Positions 11,620 to 22,900 of a DNA stretch of 64,000 bases are shown in pieces. A program made the translations under genes and the position numbers. The number at the start of each line of letters is the position of its first letter. The first letter of the stretch is position 1. Where the stretch lies: NCBI GenBank assembly GCA_011033025.1, contig WFMF01000013.1:806001-870000 (forward strand). The letters run 5' to 3'. The notes beneath the pieces were generated by a model, which made no database searches, was not told the origin of the DNA, and saw only the letters and a list, made by a program, of their open reading frames with translations. This DNA is from Beroe forskalii (Eukaryota; Ctenophora; Nuda; Beroida; Beroidae).

Positions 11620-13945
11620 CTCGTACTGTTTTGAACAGTATGGCGTACTGTTGTCAATAGTATGGCGTACTGTTTTCAACAGTATGCCGTACTGTTGTCA
11701 ACAGTATGGCGTACTGTTGTCAACAGTATGACGTACTGTTGTCAACAGTATGGCGTACTGTTGTCAACAGTATGACGTACTGCTGTCAACAGTATGACGT
11801 ACTGTTGTCAAACAGTATGGCGTACTGTTGTCAACAGTATGGCGTACTGTTGTCAACAGTATGGCGTACTGTTGTCAACAGTATGGCGTACTGTTGTCAA
11901 CAGTATGTCGTACTGTTGTCAACAGTATGGCGTACTGTTGTCAACAGTATGACGTACTGTTGTCAACAGTATGGCGTACTGTCAAACAGTATCAACAGTA
12001 TGGCGTACTGTTGTCAAACAGTATGGCGTACTGTTGTCAAACAGTATGGCGTACTGTTGTCGTATGGCGTACTGTTGTCAAACAGTATGGCGTACTGTTG
12101 TCAACAGTTGTCAAAGCGTACTGTTGTCAACAGTATGACGTACTGTTGTCAAACAGTATGGCGTACTGTTGTCAACAGTATGACGTACTGTTGTCAAACA
12201 GTATGGCGTACTGTTGTCAAACAGTATGGCGTACTGTTGTCAAACAGTATGGCGTACTGTTGTCAAACAGTATGGCGTACTGTTGTCAAACAGTATGACG
12301 TACTGTTGTCAACAGTATGACGTACTGTTGTCAACAGTATGACGTACTGCTGTCAACAGTATGGCGTACTGTTGTCAACAGTATGATTGTTGTCAAAATG
12401 ACGTCTGTCAACGCAAACAGTATGACGTACTGTTGTCAACAGTATGGCGTACTGTTGTCAACAGTATGACGTACTGTTGTCAACAGTATGACGTACTGTT
12501 GTCAACAGTACGACGTCCTGTTGACAACAGTACGACATCCTGTTGACAACAGTACGACATCCTGTTGACAACAGCAGTGGCGTACTGTTGTCAACAGTAC
12601 GACATCCTGTTGACAACAGTACGACGTCCTGTTGTCAACAGTACGTTGTATGGTGTACTTTTGTCGCGCAGACGCCGCGCTTGCTCCACGACGGTTGTCA
12701 ACAGTACGACGTCCTGTTGACAACAGTACGACGTCCAACTGTTGTCAACAGTATGACGTACTGTTGTCAACAGTACGGTCAGTACGACGTCCTGTTGACA
12801 ATAGTACGACGTATCCTGTCAACAGTACGACGTCCTGTTGACAACAACAGTACGACGTCCTGTTGACAACAGTACGACGTCCTGCTGACAACAGTACGAC
12901 GTCCTGCTGACAACAGTACGACGTCCTGCTGACAACAGTACGACGTCCTGCTGACAACAGTACGACATCCTGCTGACAACAGTACGACGTCCTGCTGACA
13001 ACAGTACGACGTCCTGTTGACAACAGTACGACATCCTGTTGACAAGTACTGTACGACGTCCTGTTGACAACAGTACGACGTCCTGTTGACAACAGTACGA
13101 CGTGTCCTGCCAACAGTACGACATCCTGCTGACAACAGTACGACGTCCTGTTGACAACAGTACGACGTCCTGTTGACAACAGTACGACGTCCTGTTGACA
13201 ACAGTACGACGTCCTGTTGACAACAGTACGACGTCCTTAAGCTGACAACAGTTTTACGACGTCCTGTTGACAACAGTACGACGTCCTGCTGACAACAGTA
13301 CGACGTCCTGTTGACAACACGTCCTGTAACAGTACGACGTCCTGCTGACAACAGTACGACGTCCTGCTGACAACAGTACGACGTCCTGCTGACAACAGAC
13401 GTCCTGTTGACGTCGACGTCCTGTTGACAACAGTACGACGTCCTGTTGACAACAGTACGACGTCCTGTTGACAACAGTACGACGTCCTGTTGACAACAGT
13501 ACGACGTCCTGTTGACAACAGTACGACGTCCTGTTGACAACAGTACGACGTCCTGCTGACAACAGTACGACGTCCTGCTGACAACAGTACGACGTCCTGC
13601 TGACAACAGTACGACGTCCTGTTGACAACAGTACGACGTCCTGTTGACAACAGTACGACGTCCTGTTGACAACAGTACGACGTCCTTTTGACAACAGTAC
13701 GACGTCCTGTTGACAACAGTATGACGTCCTGTTGACAACAGTACGAAGTCCTGTTGAACACAGTACGTCGTCTAGTTGACAACAGTACGTCGTCCAGTTG
13801 ACAACAGTACGTCGTCCAGTTGACAACAGTACGTCGTCCAGTTGACAACAGTACGTCGTCCAGTTGACAACAGTACGTCGTCCAGTTGACAACAGTACGT
13901 CGTCCAGTTGACAACAGCATCAGCATGACTTCCTGTCAACAACAG
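11620..13945. repeat. 22-bp quasi-palindromic satellite array
   Basis: About 100 tandem units are present. From about 11625 to 12500 the unit is GTACTGTTGTCAACAGTATG plus two bases. From about 12500 to 13745 it becomes TACGACGTCCTGTTGACAAC plus two bases, and the final units to 13915 read ACGTCGTCCAGTTGACAAC. The core CTGTTGWCAACAG is a near-perfect palindrome in every unit. The central base changes from T to A at the block switch, as if the array inverts. All long ORFs in this span are repeat artefacts. Confidence 0.9.
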
Positions 13946-14719
13946 CATGCAGTACGCATGGTTTCTCTAAATTTCAGTCGAAATTAAACCATTTTCACTA
14001 CACAGGAAAACACAGCATCTCATATTTTAGAAAGTTGGTTAAATGACGATCACCATAAGCATAACATTAACAAAAACAATGAACAAGGATAATTACTTGT
14101 CAATGAGCAATTTAAAACATCTATTAAATAAACATTTAGTTCAGCTAAAAAATTTTATGGAATGAGGTACCTTTTATCTGTCATTCATAGTTTTGATACC
14201 TCACACTAATACATCATACAATTACAAGCAAAATACTAAAATATTAATAATATTCTTTCTTACAGCATCGAACCGGAACATGCAATTGCAAACAGTAACT
14301 ATCTTAACTTACAGTCAGTTTATCTGTTTCAATACAAAATGAATGAATAGTTTTCTGAGACTCAAATTTCAATAATTCTACAAATAATATTCTATTTTTT
14401 TAAAGTTTTTAGTTTACGAGAAATTCACCAAGTAACCATAAGCTAACAGTGACTAGAAACAAGCAGTATTTATTATTGATAAGTGAAAGTCATTGTTCAG
14501 ACTGAACATCAGTCATTACATAAGCAAAATATCCCTGAGAATCATTTCAAGGCTATCACGTTCTCTGATTACTTTTTGATTTAAGAAAGTTTAAGAAGTT
14601 TAGGTAGTTTGACCTAGTCAAACTCAATCGACTGCTTTATAGAAATAAATAAGGTAGCGCTATGTTGTCACTCCATATAGTGCATGTTGTAACTTCCCAC
14701 AGGACTCATTGTTGTCACT
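13946..14719. other. 3' flank of FASN
   Basis: This is AT-rich sequence with no coding signal. FASN transcription on the minus strand should end here. No single poly(A) signal could be chosen with confidence. Confidence 0.4.
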
Positions 14720-16923
14720 TCACACGGTGCCGAGTGCGGCAATGCGCTGAGAGATATGCTCTGCAATGTCCTTGTGGTAGACAGCAACACAAGACTCGTG
14801 GTCTCCCAGGACACTGTCTACATGGATAGAGCCTCCACATACCTCCTTCAACTGATAGTCCTCTCCGACCTGGAAGTGGGGTACTGTTAGAGAATAGCTT
14901 ACACAACACAAAGACATGGCACATTGTCAATGTCTAGTGAGATGGGACATTTTCTACTAAAATAAGACATTCTAAAGTGCCATGAGACACTGTCAAAGAC
15001 AGAAGAGATTGTGTGATTGGGAGGGGTGCTGCCAACAATGGGATGATGATTGAGCAAAAGAATTTCCCAAAGTATTAGAAAACTCAAATCCTTTGGAAAA
15101 ATCATTTCAGATACACAAACTTAGAATCTTAGAGCTAGAGGAGTAGAGGAGTACTATGACGTGTCGTTTCTTACCTGGAGACTATCGGTCGCCTTCACAA
15201 GATGCACATCCCCTGAGTAGTTGAGTTTAGGAGTATACTGGTCAGCCAGCACCATTAATTTGGCGAAGTAGGTCAGCTTCTGTTCGGTGTCTGCAAGAAC
15301 CAGACTCGGCCATGTGGTTGTCAGGATACCCATCGCTACCTGGGGATAGGAAACTTATTGGGAGGGGATTATACTGCTGTTTGTTTCCATTTTTAGTGGT
15401 CTGTGAAGAGTGATAAGGTAATTTACGGTAAAAAGTCAGCATCAATGCTTGAAAAGTTGAAAAAAAGAAAATTGGCAGCAGCCAAAAATCCACGTAACTG
15501 GTCTAACAAATTACCTTAATCTGCTTATCAAGGTCCGGGCTGTGACTAGCAATCTTCTCGTAAAGTCCCTCCGGCTCCGACCCGAATGTGCGTCTCACGA
15601 ATCCTAGGATGGCCTCTGTAGGTCTGTCCAGCGCACAGTTTCTCTTGCTGACCACCTCCTCCTTGTAGCGCTCTATCTGCCCCGTCACCCAGTTCGGGGC
15701 CCCGTCTATCAGGACCACATACTCCGGGCCCCGACCCTCCTCCTCTGCCAGCTGTAGCGACATCTCAAAGGCCAGGACAGCTCCAAAGGAGTAGCCCCCG
15801 AGCCTGAAGCCACCTGATGATCCTCCCTGGTGTGATTTTATCTCGGAGAGGTAGTGAGCTGCCACAGCCTCCAGGGATGTGAGGGGCACCTGATCTGTGA
15901 ACTGTACAGCGTAGACCGAGCAAGGTAGGTGCTGGGCGATGTTCAGGAGGGGCTCCACTTCCAGAGTGATGGGATGCACCAGGTACAAGGGGAGGGTGTT
16001 ATCCACTGTCTTCAGCTCCACGATACACGAGCTGCTGTCCTGTCTCACACTTTCAGTTGTTATCTCTTTCCCTGCCCCTTCCTGCAGTTTCCTGATGTCA
16101 GAGAGAGTCAGGGCTCTTATTTCCTTGTTAGAGAGTCTGATATCCGCTCTGTCCAGAGCCTGCTTCACTTCAACTCCCATTAAACTGTCCAGTCCTAGAT
16201 CTCCAAGTGAAATAGTGTGATCTAGTTTAGAAGGATCTGAAGCTCCCAGGATGTTTGATACAATCTCCACCAAGTCACTGCCCTTGTCACAGGACCCGCT
16301 GTTCTCCTTGTCTGCTAGCACAATGGAAGAGACTACAGGACATGCCATCGTCATAGCACGAGACATGGTGCTGAGACAGTCCCATATCCTCTGGGGGTAA
16401 GTGCCCCCAATGTTAGCCTCATTCCCCACCATGCTGTGTGCCATCCCTACATCCCCGATAGCTCCCCACTGGATAGCCACTCCAGGCAGTCCGTCCCTCA
16501 TCCTCCCCTCACAGATGCGTTCCAGCACGCTGTTAGCAGCTGCGTAGTTTGCCTGTCCTGAGTTGCCCCTCCCACTCACGACACTGCTGAAGCACACGAA
16601 GTGCTGCAGTCCGGCACACAGGTCACGTGACACGGCGTCAAGGTGTCTGGCGGTGTCCGCCTTGGCTCGGAACACCTCCTCGAACTGAGCCACTGTCAGG
16701 TTCTCCAGGAGTCCGTCCCTCAAGATGCCCGCCAGGTGGAAGATGGCTGTGACAGGAGCGTCACGTGATGCCTCGCTCAGGAGGTGCGTGACCCCCTCAC
16801 GCGTGGTGGTGTCACGTGTCACGACACGCAGCGTGACCCCCAACGCTCTCAGCCTGTGGACCACCCAGCGCTGGTAGCTCCCTCGCACTCCAGACCTGCT
16901 TGTCACGGTGATGTGCCGCGCAC
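14720..16923 (-). other. FASN: FASN ketoreductase, acyl carrier protein and thioesterase, exons 30-32 (residues about 1813-2386)
   Basis: KR has [14 protein letters not shown], the catalytic serine in [10 protein letters not shown] and the tyrosine in [12 protein letters not shown] carries the phosphopantetheine serine in [12 protein letters not shown] at about residue 2058. TE has YLVHPITLE, the nucleophile in [12 protein letters not shown] at about residue 2191, and the catalytic histidine in GDHES of exon 32. TE releases the finished acid. Exon 30 (1409 bp) is by far the largest. Confidence 0.93.
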
Positions 16924-19900
16924 CTGAGCAGGGGATGTTGGTAAATTGGGGGGTAAATGTGTCAGGTAAACGAGTATTCAATCGTGATACTGCTAGTGCT
17001 AATCAAGGTATCTGGAATTGCTCCCGATTTCCGAGCAATTAACAATAGTTACAATCAATGTTAAATATCGTTCAACTTCAATCAGTAGAAGCCTAGGCTT
17101 GGCAGGCTTGCGATGCACAAGACAAGGCTTCCATACGCTGAATCAATATGCAAGTTGCATATCGACAGATCGTGTGTGAATTTGCTTATGTCTATTAAAA
17201 TTAAAAAAAAGGATTAGCCGACATCACATGAGTGACATCACAATGTAACATGATAAAGCCTGACACGTGTGTATCAGATTTTAAACTTACAGTAGGAGTA
17301 AAAATATATTATTCTACAACGTTGTTAAATAAAACTTTTTCGCCCAAACAATTTAAAACTCACCATGTCATGGACTCGTGCTTAATAACGAAATTTTCTG
17401 ACGGATAAAAAAATAGAAAACTATCGACGTACCATGTTCGGCGAGCCATTGCACGAGCTCCAGTCCGAACCCACCCAGGCCTCCGGTCACCACATAGGAC
17501 CTATCCGCATGACAAGAGAACCTTGGCACCACGGTGTCTGGGGCCCTGCCCTCCTCATCTCGAGTACTGATCACCACTTTACCGATGTGTTTCCCTTGGG
17601 CCATGTAGCGGAATGCTGCCTCCAGGTCGGTACAGTGGAAAAGGGTCGTGGGCAGGGGTCGAACTACTCCTTCCCTCATGCCAGCCTCCATTAGGCTCTT
17701 AACCTGGGGAAGGAGGAGGGGTTATGAGAGGCAGGGGGGGCAGGGGCCGGACTACTCCTTCCCTCATGCCAGCCTCCATCAGGCTTTTTACCTGGGGAAG
17801 GAGAGGGGTTATGAGTGGGGGGGGGAGGGGCAAATGGGGGGGGGGAGCAGGGGCCGGACTACTCCTTCCCTCATGCCAGTCTCCATCAGGCTTTTTACCT
17901 GGGGAAGGAGGAGGGGTTATGAGGGGGCGTGATAAGAGGGGGGGGGGCATGGTGAGGGCGTGATGAGAGGAAACAAAGGGTTCTTCTTCCTCTCCTTGAT
18001 GTGGAAACTGACAACATCACTACACACATTGTCTCGCAGAAATTCATTCCAGTAGTAATTAGTAACCGAGATGGAAGTTATTAAAAATTATTCGTTATTC
18101 ATAATTGCACACGACTGATGAATGATCCATTTGAATCCAATCCACCCTCCACTGACCTCCTCCCACTCAGAGTTGCCCTCCTCGAACAGGGCATCCAGCA
18201 AGATTCCGTGGAAGGAGACGTTCTTCAGGAACAGTGACATCCCCACAGGGTTATTCTCACTCATGTCAAACTTCCCTATTTCCAGGAAACGACCATGTCT
18301 CGCCAGACACCGGAGACTTGCCTGAGGGTAGAAGAAGGGGTTCATTCGAGAGTCTCAATGTTATTGAGGTTTTTCAAAATTATTGGGAAACCACTGCCCC
18401 ACTGGTAGAAGAATTGACGAATTTATCAGCTTTGCATGTGTCATGGAAATTGGAAAATGTTTTAATTTTAGTAAATTAAATCCAAGAAGTAGAACACTTC
18501 GTCATTCATGCGTAAAATGAGTCATGGAAACGAACGCCAAGCTGTCTCGTAAACTGGAACATTTAATTATCAACGTGCATTGAGCTACGTTGTCATAAGA
18601 CATGAATATTAATCAATTTAATAAAAATCACTTTATTTATGCACTTTAAATGTTTTTCTCTGATGACTCTGTCGCCACTGATTTACTTTAAACTTTATAC
18701 ATTAACATAGCAATTAATTTTCTGCGCTACTCAACCAGCTGTTCTTATGACATGCTGATTTTATATTTTATACCATTCCGACCACAATAGTTTAATTTAT
18801 TGAAAAGGTGAATTGCGGTTTAATGTTTAAGTACTTAAGCCTTCCATGGCCCCTCCCTTGATGACACCTTCACCCTTATATGATAATAATGTGGATGACA
18901 TCATTATTAGCGCTTACAGTTGGTAATTGACTTCAGGAATCCAGTTCATATTTTACAGTGTAAGAAATAGAAATACAAATAAATGCACATTCTAATCACA
19001 TCAATAATCCACTGTCAGACCAGTGAAGTACCTGGAGTTTATCGCCGGCCAGTGAGTTGAGTACCACGTGCACCCCACGTGACCCTGTCAGGTTGAGAAT
19101 GTCCTGTTCGAACTGCGTGCTCCGAGAGTGGAGAATGTGATCACGTGACAGGAGAGGAAACTGGGACAGCAGGAAGTCTACCTTCTGCTGTGACCCAACT
19201 GTTGTGAACACCTGTAGTTAAGTCGTGTGAGAGTCGCCAATTCATCATCATCATGTACATGTGGCGTGCTTTAGCGATAGCAACTTGTCCCATTCCCCTG
19301 TCCCACTCCCACTCCCAACTGACCACTCCCCATATCCCACTCCCCTTTCCAACTCCCCCATGTTAGAACTGTGCTACTCACCTCGCAGTTCATGTGGAGT
19401 GCTATAGCGATAGCAGCTTGTCCCACTCCCCACTCTCCTTGCCCCAGTCCCATTGCCCCAGTCCCCAACTCCCGCTGTCCCACTCCCACTCCCCTTTTCC
19501 CACTCCCACACTGCCGCTGTCCAACTCCCCCACTCCCACTCCCCTTGTCCCATTTTCCCACTCCCCTTGTTAGAACTATGCTACTCACCTCGCAGTTCAT
19601 GTGTAGCGCTATAGCAATAGCAGCCTGTCCCACTCCCCCACTCCCGCTGTGTATGAGCACCCGCTCCCCTCGTCTCAGTCTGCCTCGTACTATCAGTGAG
19701 TAATAAGCAGTGCAGTACACCACTGGGACACTTGCTGCTGCCTCCAGCGACCACTCCGAGGGGACCTGGAATAGAGGGGGTATGTCAGGGATGAGGGGAC
19801 CTGCAATAGAGAGGAAGTGATGAAAGGGCAGGGAGGGGGAGATGAAAATGAACGGCCACTGTTGAGGATCTACTCTAACACAGTTAGGGTATGGGACGAG

Positions 19901-22900
19901 CTGAGAGGGAGAAAAAATGAAGAGTTAAGAGAAGATTTAAAAGTGACGATTTAAAAGTGACGAAATTAAAAAAAACAGAAAAAGGAATGATGCTATTATC
20001 ACATTTACCTGCCAAGTGAAGTGTGGACTGGTAGTGACTGTGGTAGCGAGAGCTTTAGCTGGCAGTATTCCCATGACCCTCTTGCCCCTCCTTCCCTCTG
20101 ACGAGGTGACATGACCACTGAACTCGAGGCCCAGAACACAGTCAGTACTGCCCTGCAACTCCAGAGGCAGTGCGTCAGGGGGCAGCTTTCCTGTTGCTAT
20201 CATCACGTCTCTAAAGTTCAGGGATGCAAACGAGACCTGGGGATGAGGGGTCAATCCGTCAATGGCATATTAGCATTTGTCATACTATCATTCGTGATGC
20301 AACTTGGAACGAAACTTTATCTGCAGACTTTATTCTCAATGATCCGAACTTACCTTAGGAGGTGTATTTATGTGGGATTTCGGTGTTTCAAATTTTGGTA
20401 AGTTGAAAATATGGTGATTTTTCAAGTAATTACTTTTCCTAACATATGATAATGACTTCATTTCGAAATGTCATGGTGGGTGAAAAAATGGGAATTTTTC
20501 TGAAAAATCCCAAAATTACGACCTTTATAAATAAACCTCCTAAGGTAGATAATCTGGAATATTTACCTCGCATGTGATGGACTCTTCAGAGACTTTTCCA
20601 ACTGGAGATTGGATCCATGATAGTGAGGAGAGGTCTCCGCGCGTGAGAGTGTCGACATAAGCAGAAACCACGCGTTGCTGTGCTGATGTAACGCATTGCT
20701 CTGACGATGTAACGCGTTGCTCTGGAGACTCATCAACGTTGCTGTGACGGTATGTCCCCCATTTCCCATCAATGTACACATTGCTCACGAGGTCTCTAGC
20801 GACAATAGCTGCCATGATATCTTTATCAAGCTCTGTCGAAGAGAGGATGGATCTGAAATAAAATTAACTAATTAGAATAAAACAAAGTTCGAACTCAACT
20901 ACACAGACAGTACGGTACAGGAATCCCACTGGAAAACGAAATAAACATCTTAAGAACAAATTTCATTTATGTTGAAAGGGATTTCAATTTCAATTTCCAT
21001 AAGGCACCACGCTGTAAGAGGATATTCACCTGATTTTGTGAGCCCCTTCCTCGTGTCGGAGAGCGTTACACAGCCCCTGGACACCTGTGGTGTTGTCTCC
21101 TAGCAACCAGACTCTGTCTACGCTGCTGTCTGCAACTGCTGTCTGCACATTCTCTACCCAGGAGAATTCTTCGCTTGACACCGTGACAAACTTGTGTTGC
21201 AGCTCAGGTGTCTGTGGGAACAATGGAGAATTCAAAATACGTGACAATACTGAACCATCTTGTTAGGTATTTTGAGTGAATTTACGAACTTTTGAACCAT
21301 TGAATGTGATCAATTCAATACACCGTGCGTTTTAAGTAATTTGAATAGAATCGCGCTCACCTTTTCACTTTTGTTCCTAATGAGAGATATAGTTGCTCCA
21401 CCAGTAGTCCTGCTTGCAATACACTCTCCCACATCCCCCACATCCTCCTTCCCACTACTTAGCAACACCAAGCAACCCTCCTCCGGCTTCAGACAACCCA
21501 ACACGTTGTCTAGCAACCCTCCGCACGCAGCCCACGACGTCACGATGATGTCATAGATAGTGTGATCAGGAGATGAGGGTTGCGTGACATCCCAGACGAA
21601 GGATTTAACTTCCTCCTCGTTTGGTGGAAGTTGCTGTTCGTTACTCACTGCTACAGTGTAGGTACAGGTGGGTCGACCAGGGTTACTGTTCAGAACTTCC
21701 TCGGTTTTACTGCAAGGTTATTGTGAGGGTGAGTAGTTGTTAAACTGAGAGTTGAGTAGTGAGTGGCATGGAAGTAAGTTGGTTGTTATGACGGTATACA
21801 GAATACATAGTACACGCGTCACACATACAGTGAGTACCCATGGCAGTGAAATTGAGAAAATGTATGCAACGTCAGAAGTTTTGAGTGTATTGCGAAAACT
21901 TCCGGGGGAAAATCCACGAATTTTCTCAAGTTAAAGAATTTTCCAGTAAAAAGAATTTGATTAATCTATCCACATACCGTTTAAATTCTGTGAGACCTCC
22001 GATTTCAAGAACGGAGATAGAATCGAGCCCATTGAGGTTCTCTTGAGCTATATCGAGTAGCACCCTCAAAGCAGGGCCGCTGATCAACTCCCCAGCCCTG
22101 CTGACTGCCTGCTCATGGGAAGAGCAAGGAGGGGTGACGTTCTGTGTGACGTCATCATCAGGTTCTGTGACGTCATCACAAGACACGTGACTGTGATAGG
22201 GAGAGAAGAGGTAGGTTTCCAGAGTGGCTGCTCTCAGGTTGGATCTCCGTTGGGAGAGGGTGGTGTGTAGACCTGGGGGTGGGTATGGTTAACAGACTAT
22301 TAAACACATCTTCGTATGGACCGGTAACTGGCGTAAAATGTGCAGTGAAGAAACTTACCTTCCAAAAATCCCCTCGGCAGCATATTCAGAAGTCCCCTAG
22401 GTTTCGGACAGCAGTTACCTAGGTTGTGTGTAGCATGAACCTGGTTCTACAGTTGCGATCTGCCATAGTAAGATACATATTACATATTTAGTTCTTACTG
22501 CTAACCTTGTATGGTGACCCCGCCAGCAGTACACTGGTTAGTGGAATGGTTCACTGTAAACCTCACTCTTTCCTCATCTCCAGGACTAGGGTGAGATGCG
22601 GGTTTCACTGACAGTCTTCTGATACGGGTAGGCAGGCGCAGAGCCCGAGATGAGGATCCTATCAGCTGGACCTGGGTGTGATAGAGACTTTAAATCGACA
22701 ATTCAATTTTTTTTGCTTTTTTGGAAGAATGAGGGCAAAAGGGGACACAATAGAGCGGAATAAAGGACATGAGATTCGGTCGAATACGAATTGTCGAACT
22801 ATGATCTGTTGCATTGTTAACCCGAACCTGTAACATGGTATCTAAGAAACTGGTCCAATCACCATTCCACAACAGTTCACCACTTGTTCCCTTGCTGTTT

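Larger units (their letters stand above)
17433..21211 (-). other. FASN: FASN pseudo-KR and enoyl reductase, exons 23-29 (residues about 1317-1812)
   Basis: Exons 23-24 form the structural pseudo-KR part ([28 protein letters not shown]). ER starts in exon 25 with [16 protein letters not shown]. Its NADPH loop [15 protein letters not shown] is in exon 26, and [16 protein letters not shown] and [13 protein letters not shown] are in exon 28. Exon 29 ends ER ([14 protein letters not shown]) and begins the true KR ([18 protein letters not shown]). The exon 26 donor and the exon 29 acceptor both sit in local tandem duplications. Confidence 0.9.

Noticed and set aside
11706-13926. Several ORFs of 130-320 codons on both strands
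   Set aside because: They are read-through of the 22-bp satellite in several frames (repeats of TVVNRTSYCCQQDVVLL type) with no start context or unique sequence.
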